Of a DNA stretch of 25,200 bases, positions 15,650-23,310 are shown one piece after another. Made by a program: the position numbers and the translations under genes. A model generated the notes under the pieces. The model saw nothing but the letters and a program-made list of their open reading frames with translations, was not told where the DNA came from and did no database searches. How positions within the stretch are numbered: the first letter of the stretch is position 1; each line of letters starts with the position of its first letter. The stretch spans positions 1-25,200 of IMG/VR virus record IMGVR_UViG_3300008450_000409, one strand, 5' to 3'. The DNA is from a virus.

Positions 15650-16384
15650 TTATTGCCCAAAATATAGGGACGGGTTTTTTGTAACAGTTTGTTGTAACTT
15701 ATATTGGAAGTCTTGTGACCAATAATGAGATGGATTCTCTTTACGAATCTTAGCGGCCCATTGTTTTGTGCCCTCAATATTAGACCTATCACCACCAGTA
15801 GAAGGTACTGAAGTTGTATTCATAGAACCAGTATCCATAGTGTTAGAGTTGTTTGGAACTACTCCAACAAACAAAGATACAAACTCTTGCGGGTCAGTTG
15901 CTGCTAGTTCCATCAAGATTTGTCCTTTAGCTTGTGTTGTTGCACGTTGCTTAAAGATTTCTTCTGCTTTCTCACCAAACTTATCTTTCATAAGCTTATC
16001 AGCAAGCATCAAATTATCTTGTCGTACTTTAGCTGTCTCTCGACCTACTAACGTCTTCTCTACAAGCTGTTGCACATCTTCAGGGGTATAACCCTGAGCA
16101 GGAGGATTGTCGTTCTCTGGTGCATTGCTATGTTTCGACATACGTTCCAAAACATCATCAATTGTTTTAGCTGCCATAGTTTGCTCACGTAGTTTACGAT
16201 TTTCCTCTTTCAAGGTTTCAATAAACTGGTCAGCATTTGTGTAAGCTTTAGCCAATTCTTCTGGTGTTTTGTATTTTTGCGTTTCACCAACAAGTGCGGT
16301 AAAAAGCTGTCCCTCAGTTGTCGCTGTGGGTGTATTGGTGTTCTGGTTGTCTTCAGAGCCACCGAAAATTGTTGCATTGGTCAT
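15650..16384 (-). CDS. Capsid assembly scaffold protein
   Basis: A 244-residue acidic protein between portal and coat genes. Residues 1-35 are low-complexity Asn/Thr, and 36-70 form a helix (YKTPEELAKAYTNADQFIET, then LKEENRKLREQ) with coiled-coil character. The middle is Glu/Lys/Gln-rich helix with a KDKFGEKAEEIFKQRATTQA stretch. The C-terminus is basic and aromatic (HYWSQDFQYKLQQTV), typical of the coat-binding tail of scaffolds. Low sequence complexity, size and place match T7 gp9-type scaffolds. AGGAGA is eight bases upstream of the ATG. Confidence 0.82.
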   Translation of the reverse strand: MTNATIFGGSEDNQNTNTPTATTEGQLFTALVGETQKYKTPEELAKAYTNADQFIETLKEENRKLREQTMAAKTIDDVLERMSKHSNAPENDNPPAQGYTPEDVQQLVEKTLVGRETAKVRQDNLMLADKLMKDKFGEKAEEIFKQRATTQAKGQILMELAATDPQEFVSLFVGVVPNNSNTMDTGSMNTTSVPSTGGDRSNIEGTKQWAAKIRKENPSHYWSQDFQYKLQQTVTKNPSLYFGQ

Positions 16385-16437
16385 GCGGAATCTCTCCTAA
16401 AAAGTTGACTGCCTTAGTGTCATGTTTTTGAAAAACG
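16385..16437 (-). other. 53-base gap before the scaffold gene
   Basis: This is the second-longest non-coding stretch of the late operon. It holds the scaffold ribosome site (AGGAGA near 16391-16396) and a small inverted repeat GTTTT-tca-AAAAC. I see no convincing promoter. Confidence 0.4.
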
Positions 16438-16689
16438 TTACCCTTTGGCAGAATCAGGTAACAAAGATAGTACAAAATCAATCATTTTTGTCTGTCCCAT
16501 CTGGTAGCTAAGCTTAGCATAATGGTTAGGACAGTCAAAGTCATCCTTCTTTACATTATTAATATCCTCAGACATACTAGTTAATGTCTTATATAAAGCT
16601 TCAAATACATAACTACTATTATTCCAAGCTTTAATAAATTCTTCATTAGTACTATCTATAGGTTTATTATTAAGTAATAGTTTATTCAT
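16438..16689 (-). CDS. Small hypothetical protein between portal and scaffold
   Basis: An 83-residue mostly helical protein: MNKLLLNNKPIDSTNEEF at the N-terminus, a Tyr/Leu helix near 28-45, and a C-terminal helix MIDFVLSLLPDSAKG. The frame is open up to 16716, but the ATG at 16689 lies one base after the portal TAA and about 10 bases after GAAGGA, so it was chosen. It matches no family I know. The place next to the portal gene suggests a helper for head assembly, but this is only context. Confidence 0.65.
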   Translation of the reverse strand: MNKLLLNNKPIDSTNEEFIKAWNNSSYVFEALYKTLTSMSEDINNVKKDDFDCPNHYAKLSYQMGQTKMIDFVLSLLPDSAKG

Positions 16690-16690
16690 T

Positions 16691-18457
16691 TTACTGCATT
16701 CCTTCTTCCATGTCAATAGGCATACCCATAGGGTCTACAGCAGCTTCAGTTTGTACATCTTCAGAGGCTTGATTCATCAATCGTTGTGTCTCTGCTGCTT
16801 CAAATACAGAAGCATTATCCTGTACAATCTTGTAGTTCTGCCATCCCAAGTTCTCCTCTAGAGCCTTGGCAATAGCCTTACCAGACATGTGTGCAGCCAC
16901 ACCGGGGATGCTTTGTACAGCATTGATAGTTTGTGTCAACTCTTGTACAAACCTAGCTTGGTCAGCAAAGTGACGTGCTCCAATAGGATAAATCTTACCT
17001 TCTGCCATCAAGTCTGCTTTACTGATCTCTACAAAGCTTTCTGTGTTATACTGCTCATCAATGGCACGAATACGTTCTACACCTTCAAAGTTACGGATAG
17101 CTTCAGCCAACATACCATTCAACAGAGGTTCTAGAATGTTACGTTCAAACCAACTTACCTTGCTTTGGAAGATACGACCAGCAGCATTCTCCAAGGTTTG
17201 CACTTCATACTTGGTCTTCTCACCGGGAGTACGGATACCCATAGCTTGCTTAGGAGCACCTGCTAGTTCCTCCATACGACCCATCAGTTCAGCAATCTGC
17301 ATGTCTGCTTGCAACGCTGTAGCATCAGGACGAAGGAAGTCTACCTTACCCTCATCTCCCACAAAGATTGTAGCTCCGGGTTCGTATTCAAACTCCTCTA
17401 CAGTGTTACCATAGATCACCATGACAGGGTAGGCAATCAAGTCAAACACGTCTGCCTTCAAGTTCTCAAGGTGGTCAATACGATATTGCATACCTACCAA
17501 CTGGTCTAATGGGCCTTGTGCCCACAGGTTATCTGTACGCAATCTCCAACCACAATGATGCATAGGTTTGTTACCTGTCCACAACGGATTAGGTTGTTTA
17601 CGCAACACCCACTTACGATCAATGATTGTAATGAGTTGATTACGCAACAGTGTCTTGGTGTCTGGGTCATAAATGTCACCCCAGAATTCCAACAACTCAA
17701 CCATGTCACTTTCTAAATATTCATCAGCACTACCAAAACCATCAATAGCCATGTTAACTTCTTTCTTAAACTCAGGGTCATCCCTATAGTTTTGACGGAA
17801 AGAAATAGCCTTATCTACAACTGCTTTGCTGTAGTTAAGGTTGGGCTTTGTTTCTAGGTCTGTCATCAGATCGCCAATTGATTTTAGCATTCTTCGTACA
17901 ACAGGAGTCTTACTAAAGTCTTCAGCTAATGGATTAAATACAATGTCATTAGGATTAATACGATAGGCTTTAGGGCCAATATATCTATTAACTACATTAC
18001 CTTCTTTATCACTAATAACATCTCGTACATAATCATAAGTAACAATTACATTACCAAAGTCAATATAATCATATACAAGTTGTGACACCAACAACTGAAA
18101 GTTAGATGCTTTTAGTTTCTGTTTTAGGTAGTTTACAATGGCCTGTCTTTTAGCTGCTAGGTCTTTATCTTTATTAGTAGCCTCAAAGAAAAACCAATTC
18201 TCAGATGGAAACAATGCAGCCATATAATTGGCATGTAGATTATCTCTAATCTGTGTCAATTTAGGTGTTACAGTGGAGTTCTTCCAAGGTAGTTTACTAT
18301 TAGATGTTTTACGTGTATCAGTTGCAAAGATATAATTACGCAACTCTTGTTGGTCAGTTTTCCATACACTACGTGCTGTATCCCACCGCATCCACATGTC
18401 AGCAATCTTATTAGCTAAGCTGTCATCATTATAACTTACTTGTACATTCTCGTTCAT
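16691..18457 (-). CDS. Portal (head-to-tail connector) protein
   Basis: A 588-residue protein in the size range of T7-like portals (gp8). The N-terminal region has RNYIFATDTRKTSN, then PWKNSTVTPKLTQIRDNLHA and NYMAALFPSENW, a block conserved in podovirus connector proteins. The middle holds the strand-rich wing (IDRKWVLRKQPNPLW). The helical stem and crown follow, with GMQYRIDHLENLKADVFD near residue 320 and a Gln/Glu/Met-rich C-terminal tail. It forms the dodecameric DNA gate bound by the terminase during packaging. It directly follows the large terminase gene, with AAAGGA eight bases before its ATG. Confidence 0.88.
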   Translation of the reverse strand: MNENVQVSYNDDSLANKIADMWMRWDTARSVWKTDQQELRNYIFATDTRKTSNSKLPWKNSTVTPKLTQIRDNLHANYMAALFPSENWFFFEATNKDKDLAAKRQAIVNYLKQKLKASNFQLLVSQLVYDYIDFGNVIVTYDYVRDVISDKEGNVVNRYIGPKAYRINPNDIVFNPLAEDFSKTPVVRRMLKSIGDLMTDLETKPNLNYSKAVVDKAISFRQNYRDDPEFKKEVNMAIDGFGSADEYLESDMVELLEFWGDIYDPDTKTLLRNQLITIIDRKWVLRKQPNPLWTGNKPMHHCGWRLRTDNLWAQGPLDQLVGMQYRIDHLENLKADVFDLIAYPVMVIYGNTVEEFEYEPGATIFVGDEGKVDFLRPDATALQADMQIAELMGRMEELAGAPKQAMGIRTPGEKTKYEVQTLENAAGRIFQSKVSWFERNILEPLLNGMLAEAIRNFEGVERIRAIDEQYNTESFVEISKADLMAEGKIYPIGARHFADQARFVQELTQTINAVQSIPGVAAHMSGKAIAKALEENLGWQNYKIVQDNASVFEAAETQRLMNQASEDVQTEAAVDPMGMPIDMEEGMQ

Positions 18458-18469
18458 TTATTATATCCT

Positions 18470-19996
18470 TTAATAAGAAACGCCACCATATTTAGAATTA
18501 AAAGCGACTACATTAGTGCGCTTTCCCCATGTCCGATTCGACATAGGTGCTTTACAAATCTCAATACAAGAAGCTAATGCATCCTTAATATCATCATGTT
18601 CAGGATTGTTCATCATTAATTCTTCTTCTAATGTCTGACAATTACCACCTTTATAATGCCATATCTGGTTATTACTATAACGTGGTTCTAAGATTGTAGC
18701 AATGCGTTCTGCTTTACGCATATTCTTAGGAGGATTATATTCGTCAATTGTAAATACAATGTTTTGACTACGCATATAATCTTTAAATTGTCCAACAATA
18801 AGACGCTGTGCAGCTACTACTTCACAACGCATCTTTTTAAATTTCCACTTACGATATATAAGTTCAGCCTTATCATACATAACAGATATTTTATTAGTTT
18901 TAAATCTGTCAATATCTAAGACATAAAAATTATTATCTTCATCTACTCCAACCACCATAATAACAGTGTAGTCAGAGTTTGTGCCAATAGAATAAGCAAA
19001 ATCCATAGCAGCATAAATGTGTAAAAGTTTGTCTCCAAAATACCACGCTCCACTAAAGTTTTCAATCTTATCACGTTCATAATAGTTGAACCTACTACGA
19101 TCAATAAGTTGTGTTTCTACAGCATTAGGGTTGTTGTAATATTGAGCATAGAACTGTGTTACATCCAAGTACTTAGCTTTCTTACGTGCCAACTCTCGTG
19201 CATCAAAGCCAAATGTTTTACCATCTGTTCTACGTTGTTTAGGCCAAAGAAATTCACCACCTGTTTCCACTACACGCTCAAATACTTCATACACTTCATT
19301 CTCAATCTCTGTCTCATCGTCATCAGACATGTATACTTCAGTCATTTCCATCATGTCTTTGTACAAGTCTCCGGGATGGTAGCGAGTACCTACAGCCCAC
19401 TCTTTAGCACCTGTAGATTCAATTGAAGATAGTTGTGAGTAGAATGCTCTAACCTGATCTCTACCTAGCTGTGTATAAGCATTATCAGGCACTACAACGT
19501 CATCTAGCACAGCTACATTACAATGTAACCCTGTGACGTTAGCTGTAATACCTGCTGCTTTAATTGTAGCATCACGAACACCTTCTGCCTTACGCTTAGG
19601 GTGATCTACAGAGATTTCATCCATAGACCAACGCTCTCGTTTACCTTCCATCTCATTAACCATCTCAGGCCAATAGAATCTATATATGTCTGATAAGAAT
19701 ATATCCTTAACAGCTTTAAGTTGTTTTTCAGCCAAGTTAGCTGTAGCAGACACATACAACACTGTAGTCTCAGGGTGCTTAGTAACCCACCAAGCAACCC
19801 TATAAGCGATCATTGCACTTTTTTGATGGTCACGTGGCAACAAGACAAGTTGGTTGTCCTTAGCGTCTTCTCTGCTCCACCATGAACACAATTCCTCATG
19901 CACTGCACCCAGCATACGATGAGGTGCAATTAGTTTAATAAACGTCAAAAGATCAGCTTCTGCTGCCTGTTTAACCAGTTCTTTTTCAGTCACCAC
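18470..19996 (-). CDS. Terminase large subunit (packaging ATPase and nuclease)
   Basis: A 508-residue protein. The ATPase part has a deviant Walker A (LLPRDHQKSAM, residues 52-62), Walker B with acidic pair (VAVLDD, 161-166) and a coupling motif near AVGTRY (201-206). The nuclease part has the first RNase H-like Asp in IYAAMDFAYS (Asp 332), a strand with further acidic residues (VLDIDRF), and HDDIKDALA (467-475) for the last metal ligand. The protein pumps DNA into the procapsid and cuts it. The gene starts with GTG at 19996, or the next GTG at 19993, with AAGG just upstream, and overlaps the gene before it by seven bases. It lies directly ahead of the portal rather than at the end of the late genes as in T7. 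Confidence 0.92.
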   Translation of the reverse strand: MVTEKELVKQAAEADLLTFIKLIAPHRMLGAVHEELCSWWSREDAKDNQLVLLPRDHQKSAMIAYRVAWWVTKHPETTVLYVSATANLAEKQLKAVKDIFLSDIYRFYWPEMVNEMEGKRERWSMDEISVDHPKRKAEGVRDATIKAAGITANVTGLHCNVAVLDDVVVPDNAYTQLGRDQVRAFYSQLSSIESTGAKEWAVGTRYHPGDLYKDMMEMTEVYMSDDDETEIENEVYEVFERVVETGGEFLWPKQRRTDGKTFGFDARELARKKAKYLDVTQFYAQYYNNPNAVETQLIDRSRFNYYERDKIENFSGAWYFGDKLLHIYAAMDFAYSIGTNSDYTVIMVVGVDEDNNFYVLDIDRFKTNKISVMYDKAELIYRKWKFKKMRCEVVAAQRLIVGQFKDYMRSQNIVFTIDEYNPPKNMRKAERIATILEPRYSNNQIWHYKGGNCQTLEEELMMNNPEHDDIKDALASCIEICKAPMSNRTWGKRTNVVAFNSKYGGVSY

Positions 19997-20262
19997 TTAA
20001 CCTTATCTGCCCAATATGCAGCACTCATTTTGCCTTTAGCAATGTTGCTTGCATGTCGAGCTTTAAAACTCTCTCTACGTTTACGATAGGATTCAGACTC
20101 ACCTTCTTTTTTAGGACTGCCTGATACACCCTTTTGACCAAAGCGAATAAGTTTTTCTTTGTCCCCTACTTTAGCCAGCACTGCGTGACTTTTAGTAGGA
20201 TGACTTGGTGTGCGTTTAGGTTTGTTATATCCAGAAAATGTTTCTGAACCTTTCTTAATCAT
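19990..20262 (-). CDS. Small basic conserved phage protein upstream of the terminase
   Basis: A 90-residue very basic protein, unlikely to be membrane-bound. It contains ETFSGYNKPKRTPSHPTKSH, FGQKGVSGSPKKEGES and a C-terminal ARHASNIAKGKMSAAYWADK. I recognise this set of blocks from many aquatic phages, where the gene usually sits near packaging genes, but no function is known. The high positive charge fits DNA or RNA contact. It is joined by ATGA to the gene before it and overlaps the terminase start, so it is translated with it. Confidence 0.82.
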   Translation of the reverse strand: MIKKGSETFSGYNKPKRTPSHPTKSHAVLAKVGDKEKLIRFGQKGVSGSPKKEGESESYRKRRESFKARHASNIAKGKMSAAYWADKVKW

Positions 20263-20465
20263 ACATTATCTCCAATTTGTTCTGGTATACATTTATAACT
20301 AACTGTTAAATCAGGTCGTTGGTTCATCATATATAGTTCTAATGCTTTGTAATAGGCAACTTGCATACATGCTTCGTATGTTTCGTGTCTGCTACGGGGT
20401 TTATCCACAATTGGTGCAATACAGTTATTTAACGACAAACATAACACAAATTCTATTACAAACAT
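20259..20465 (-). CDS. Small exported-type protein with paired cysteines
   Basis: A 68-residue protein with a short hydrophobic N-terminus (FVIEFVLCLSLNNCIA, residues 2-17) that could be a signal or anchor. A body with cysteines follows in YEACMQVAYY (Cys 33) and SYKCIPEQI (Cys 58). The spaced Cys pair with an ending of the type YKCIP recurs in small phage periplasmic proteins. It might act at the envelope, for example in superinfection control, but nothing here proves it. AAAGG lies six bases before the ATG, and its TGA overlaps the next gene's ATG. Confidence 0.65.
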   Translation of the reverse strand: MFVIEFVLCLSLNNCIAPIVDKPRSRHETYEACMQVAYYKALELYMMNQRPDLTVSYKCIPEQIGDNV

Positions 20466-20477
20466 AATGTGCCTTTA

Positions 20478-20708
20478 CTAACGGTGTCTAGCTGTTTTCT
20501 TAGCTATATTTTTAGGTTGTGCAACAAACTGTTTACCTTTAGCATTACCTTTGGCTTTAGCCCTATTTGTTGCTGCTTTTTCTGCTGGAGACAATGCCTT
20601 CCAAGCAGAATCTGGTAAATAACGTTTTTTACCTTTAGATGGTTTGCCATCTGAGGTACGCCATTTTTGAGCAGTCCAATCTTTTAAGGATTGTTGTGGG
20701 TTCTTCAT
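20478..20708 (-). CDS. Small basic conserved phage protein (DUF5872-like pattern)
   Basis: A 76-residue protein with strong positive charge. Its core reads SLKDWTAQKWRTSDGKPSKG, RYLPDSAWKALSPAEKAATN and a Lys/Gly/Ala-rich tail. Similar tryptophan- and lysine-rich blocks occur in proteins of aquatic phages and some large DNA viruses (DUF5872-like). I give the similarity as a resemblance only. It starts with an ATGA overlap on the preceding 48-residue gene. No membrane segment or catalytic motif. Role unknown; nucleic-acid binding is plausible from charge. Confidence 0.75.
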   Translation of the reverse strand: MKNPQQSLKDWTAQKWRTSDGKPSKGKKRYLPDSAWKALSPAEKAATNRAKAKGNAKGKQFVAQPKNIAKKTARHR

Positions 20709-20851
20709 TTCTTTTTCTTAGGGGGTGTATGACTAAGTTTTTGACTTTTATCTGTATGTTTTGCACCAGTGTGTAACGCACTACCCATTTTGTGTGTTGG
20801 CCCAGTATATTCTTTACCATTAGGTAAATAATGTTTAACACCTTTACTCAT
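20705..20851 (-). CDS. Tiny conserved basic phage protein (48 aa)
   Basis: A 48-residue protein that a standard length cut-off misses. It reads MSKGVKHYLPNGKEYTGPTH, KMGSALHTGAKHTDKSQKL and a KKKK end. The KHYL...G.E..GPTHKM...LHTG..HT pattern is one I know from tiny marine and freshwater phage proteins, so it is very likely genuine. A strong GGAGG lies nine bases before the ATG at 20851, and the gene overlaps both neighbours through ATGA junctions. The histidines and lysines suggest nucleic-acid or metal contact, but no function is known. A longer frame at 20635-20841 in the same place is a shadow. Confidence 0.8.
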   Translation of the reverse strand: MSKGVKHYLPNGKEYTGPTHKMGSALHTGAKHTDKSQKLSHTPPKKKK

Positions 20852-21033
20852 GATTTATAACCTCCACCTTTAGCTTTATATTCTTTAGCAAGGAGTTGTG
20901 CCTTACGAGCACTCCATTCACCGGGGTCGCCACCCTTGCTACCTGCCTTAATGCGCTCAAACAAGGCTTTACGCATTGTAGGTTTTGTGTACACACCAGC
21001 AGCATTAACTTTAGATTTAGTAGTTTTCTTCAC
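20848..21033 (-). CDS. Small basic conserved phage protein with SARKAQLLAKEYKAKGGGY motif
   Basis: A 61-residue protein that starts with GTG, since at 21033 the codon is GTG and overlaps the previous TGA as GTGA. The core is AAGVYTKPTMRKALFERIKA, GSKGGDPGEWSARKAQLLAK and a YKAKGGGY end. This block is widespread in aquatic phages and also occurs in proteins of large DNA viruses, so the family is well conserved, but its role is unknown. Likely a nucleic-acid-binding protein from its charge. GGGAAG precedes the start. Confidence 0.82.
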   Translation of the reverse strand: MKKTTKSKVNAAGVYTKPTMRKALFERIKAGSKGGDPGEWSARKAQLLAKEYKAKGGGYKS

Positions 21034-21296
21034 TTCATCTTCCCTGTTTTAGTGCGTGAAAAACTTCTATTGTTACTCTTACTAGTAACACGTAAATTAC
21101 TTCTCTTGTTACCACCACCTTTACTAAGCGGTTTCTTATGGTCTACATCTTTACCATCACCCTTGCTAACTTTACCTTCTTCCATAAGTTTACGTCTAGC
21201 ACCATTACGTTTAGCCCTGTCTTTAACAACAGATGGTTTACCATCATAGGCTTGTTGTTTCTTATAGTCTCTTTTCCCTGCGGTCATGTAAGGCAT
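21030..21296 (-). CDS. HNH-like small protein next to the terminase genes
   Basis: An 88-residue basic protein. Residues 50-78 hold DVDHKKPLSKGGGNKRSNLR followed by SNNRS. That is the D-H ... G-G ... N-L ... N spacing of HNH nucleases, with His 53, Asn 67 and Asn 75/76 as candidate metal-site residues. The N-terminal half (AKRNGARRKLMEEGKVSKGD) is a basic helix and lacks the zinc Cys pairs that many HNH enzymes have. HNH proteins next to terminases assist genome cutting in HK97-type phages. Such a role fits here but is inference, and a DNA-binding remnant is possible. GGAGG lies nine bases before the ATG. Confidence 0.72.
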   Translation of the reverse strand: MPYMTAGKRDYKKQQAYDGKPSVVKDRAKRNGARRKLMEEGKVSKGDGKDVDHKKPLSKGGGNKRSNLRVTSKSNNRSFSRTKTGKMK

Positions 21297-21781
21297 TATT
21301 TCTTTCCTCCTACAACAATACCAAGCCTAGCCATATCTCCTGCTATACGTCCTGTAGAGGGTGCTATAACCTCTTTAACCTCTTTAGGGCGACCTACAGG
21401 CTTCTTAACACCGCCATCTACATAACCCTTCTCAGCAAGCCATTTAGCGGCTGCTGTACCACCGGGAAGACGTGCATGTTGTTTCATTTGTGCAATTGCT
21501 TCAGACTGTAACTTCACTGCTAACTCTGCTTGCCATTTATCTACGTGTGGTTTAATTATGGGGTGATTACGTACTTCTTGCCAGTGTTCCCAATCACCTA
21601 GTAGTGCCATAGCAACAGAATATTCAGAGGGGTCACGACACTCTAAGAATATATCCTTACAGTGTTGTAACGTGTATACAGGTTTAAACTTTACATCTAC
21701 ACGAGCAAACTCCTTGAACAAACCAAGGATAACACGTTTACCGCTACCATCTAAGAATTTAGTTCTATCAGTCATTGTCAT
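21296..21781 (-). CDS. Probable terminase small subunit
   Basis: A 161-residue mixed-charge, helical protein. Residues about 60-115 contain GDWEHWQEVRNHPIIKPHVD, KWQAELAVKLQSEAIAQM and then GTAAAKWLAEKGY, the last a motif common in small terminase subunits. A GRPKEVKEV linker and a C-terminal helix follow. It lies a few small genes ahead of the large terminase, in the same operon, and would recognise the packaging site. The frame can be read from a TTG at 21784, from ATG 21781 or from ATG 21775. No clear ribosome site favours one; the gene overlaps the preceding one by 14 bases, so coupled translation is likely. Confidence 0.62.
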   Translation of the reverse strand: MTMTDRTKFLDGSGKRVILGLFKEFARVDVKFKPVYTLQHCKDIFLECRDPSEYSVAMALLGDWEHWQEVRNHPIIKPHVDKWQAELAVKLQSEAIAQMKQHARLPGGTAAAKWLAEKGYVDGGVKKPVGRPKEVKEVIAPSTGRIAGDMARLGIVVGGKK

Positions 21782-22007
21782 CAATTATAGTTATGTTACG
21801 AATCATGCCTCGTGGTATTTGTGTACGACACCCAACAGTGCCATCAGCAATATAAGAGGATGTTAATACTAACCCTTCAGGCCCATCATATAGAACGTAT
21901 CCTATTTGACTTACCATTACAGGTTCGTATATAAAATCATCATGTGTTGTCCAAGGAGTATCATCTAAATCAGATGCATCCTCCCACTCAACATATGCCA
22001 TTTTCAT
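21768..22007 (-). CDS. Small acidic conserved phage protein
   Basis: A 79-residue acidic protein with alternating strands: [20 protein letters not shown], then [20 protein letters not shown], a middle [14 protein letters not shown] and an acidic end. The start (VxWxDAS), the middle (GYVLYD...LVLTSS) and IPRGMI are a set I know from small phage proteins of unknown role, perhaps Sm/SH3-like folds. It begins by an ATGA overlap with the gene before it and overlaps the next gene by 14 bases. Confidence 0.75.
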   Translation of the reverse strand: MKMAYVEWEDASDLDDTPWTTHDDFIYEPVMVSQIGYVLYDGPEGLVLTSSYIADGTVGCRTQIPRGMIRNITIIDDND

Positions 22008-22171
22008 TTTTTACTTTTATTCTTAGCTGTACGTTGACCACGCTTAGGTAGGGACTTACCAGCTTTACTTAAAGCTATAGCAATTGCTTGCTTTTGTGGA
22101 ACACCTTGTTTCATTTCTTTACGAATGTTTTCTGAAACTGTTTTATTACTACTTCCTTTTTTCATTGGCAT
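22004..22171 (-). CDS. Tiny basic protein with [14 protein letters not shown] motif
   Basis: A 55-residue basic protein: [20 protein letters not shown], then [19 protein letters not shown] and a Lys/Arg tail. This KKGSS...N...[15 protein letters not shown] pattern is common in phages and in small bacterial DUF6496-type proteins, function unknown. The start at 22171 is one base after the endolysin TAA and nine bases after AAAGGA. The frame can be pushed to a TTG at 22189, but that lies inside the endolysin gene and is less likely. Confidence 0.78.
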   Translation of the reverse strand: MPMKKGSSNKTVSENIRKEMKQGVPQKQAIAIALSKAGKSLPKRGQRTAKNKSKK

Positions 22172-22172
22172 G

Positions 22173-22511
22173 TTAAACGTTCCTTTCAAAGTGTGGACAA
22201 TCTACAAGTGACTTAAAATTACCACCCCAACGATTTTTAGGGTGGAGACTTTCCCAATAATGACCAAGAGGTGCAATAATTTCTTTATCCCAAATGATCT
22301 TACCGTCTTTAAAGAAGTTTAAATCCATCGCACAACGCTTTAAATGGATAGAGTTCATTGTCTTACTACGGCCTGTCTTAAAATAAATAGCCTGTTGTTC
22401 TGGTGTACGTGCAAGTTCTCCACCTGTCACTTTAAAACCTTGTTCTGTAGCATATTGAATAAGCTTACACATGTCTAACAAGAAAGCTGCTTGGTGATCT
22501 GATAGACTCAT
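22173..22511 (-). CDS. Endolysin, M15-type peptidase (VanY/endopeptidase family)
   Basis: A 112-residue protein with the metal-site residues of M15 peptidoglycan peptidases: His 56 and Asp 63 in [12 protein letters not shown], and His 107 in [25 protein letters not shown] (94-109) is the typical end of this family in phages. These zinc enzymes cut the peptide part of peptidoglycan and act as endolysins. No signal peptide is present, so release depends on the holin next door. ATGA joins it to the holin gene, and AAGGAG lies seven bases before its ATG. Confidence 0.88.
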   Translation of the reverse strand: MSLSDHQAAFLLDMCKLIQYATEQGFKVTGGELARTPEQQAIYFKTGRSKTMNSIHLKRCAMDLNFFKDGKIIWDKEIIAPLGHYWESLHPKNRWGGNFKSLVDCPHFERNV

Positions 22512-23020
22512 TTCTTACTCCTTAAATCAGCTAGTTTTTCTATTGTTCTACCACCAAAATATGCACCCATTATAAGCATTCCCCACTGACCAAGCAAAGA
22601 CACGTAAGACTCATTTGCATTCAAACCATAGGCACTCATCATAGCAAACACAAAGTAGCCTGTAAAAATGGCTATAAGGCTCATAGGACGTATGTTCTTG
22701 GATAACCATGAGTCAGATGACATATCTGCACTCCAACGATTAGACACATTATCTTCTTCGTTTTGTGCAGCTTTAGCAAACATCTCAAGTTCAGCAAGTT
22801 CCATCTTAGCCTTCTCAATGCCAAGTTCTAACAGCCGTTCTTCATGTGCATATTGTAATTCACGAAGTTTAGCTACATCTTCAGCACTAGGATTATCTGG
22901 AATCTTTACACCTAAAGTTTTTTCTACAACATCTTTACCCTTAGCTTGTATTGCACTAGACAATAGTCCTAGACCATTCTCTGCAAGTGTTCCTAGTAAT
23001 GCACCTATAATTGGAATCAT
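22508..23020 (-). CDS. Holin, GTA_holin_3TM-like
   Basis: A 170-residue protein. Residues 1-25 are hydrophobic (IPIIGALLGTLAENGLGLLS), 40-90 form a charged helix (EDVAKLRELQYAHEERLLE and so on), and then comes the family signature RWSADMSSDSWLSKNIRP (95-112). Transmembrane segments follow at about 113-131 and 141-157, with GGRTIEKL near the end. This matches the three-transmembrane holin family of phages and gene transfer agents. It would open the inner membrane so that the M15 endolysin reaches the wall. It joins both neighbours by ATGA, and AAGGA is seven bases before its ATG. Confidence 0.86.
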   Translation of the reverse strand: MIPIIGALLGTLAENGLGLLSSAIQAKGKDVVEKTLGVKIPDNPSAEDVAKLRELQYAHEERLLELGIEKAKMELAELEMFAKAAQNEEDNVSNRWSADMSSDSWLSKNIRPMSLIAIFTGYFVFAMMSAYGLNANESYVSLLGQWGMLIMGAYFGGRTIEKLADLRSKK

Positions 23021-23310
23021 TTTTTATCCTTTTCATGTTCTAACTCTTTACGAAGTTGTTCTATTTTTTTTACTTCATAATGTACTTCTTGCCTAACAGT
23101 GTTAATATCCATTAACATAAACCCAATTATAGGCAACATTATTACAAATATAAACACCATTACAATTAAACCAATTAAAAACCCCATCTTATTTTCCTGT
23201 CTATTGTTATTAACCAAAACAGAAGGAGGAGGTATATAGTAATCAGACTCACTGCTCCTATTTGTAGGGCTTTGTCTTGTAGGGAGCTTATTAGTTTTCT
23301 TCGTTGCCAT
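23017..23310 (-). CDS. Small membrane protein with coiled-coil tail; two possible starts (23310 or 23187)
   Basis: At full length (97 residues, ATG 23310) it has a hydrophilic N-terminus (KLPTRQSPTNRSS and YYIPPPSV), one long membrane segment (GFLIGLIVMVFIFVIMLPII, about 43-62) and a charged coiled-coil end (INTVRQEVHYEVKKIEQLRK). AAGGGA lies six bases before 23310. A second start, ATG 23187, also has a good site (AGGA, 23195-23198, seven bases before) and would give 56 residues with only a 13-base overlap on the upstream gene. The long form overlaps that gene by 136 bases out of frame. The short N-in form with a coiled coil looks like an inner-membrane spanin, but no matching outer lipoprotein was seen. 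Position points to lysis. Confidence 0.65.
   Translation of the reverse strand: MATKKTNKLPTRQSPTNRSSESDYYIPPPSVLVNNNRQENKMGFLIGLIVMVFIFVIMLPIIGFMLMDINTVRQEVHYEVKKIEQLRKELEHEKDKK

Noticed and set aside
20635-20841. 68-codon minus-strand frame
   Set aside because: Overlaps the recognisable 48-residue gene 20705..20851 and the gene after it in another frame. No ribosome site and an atypical sequence.
22668-23096. 142-codon plus-strand frame opposite holin and small membrane protein genes
   Set aside because: Serine-rich shadow of well-supported minus-strand genes. No recognisable pattern.
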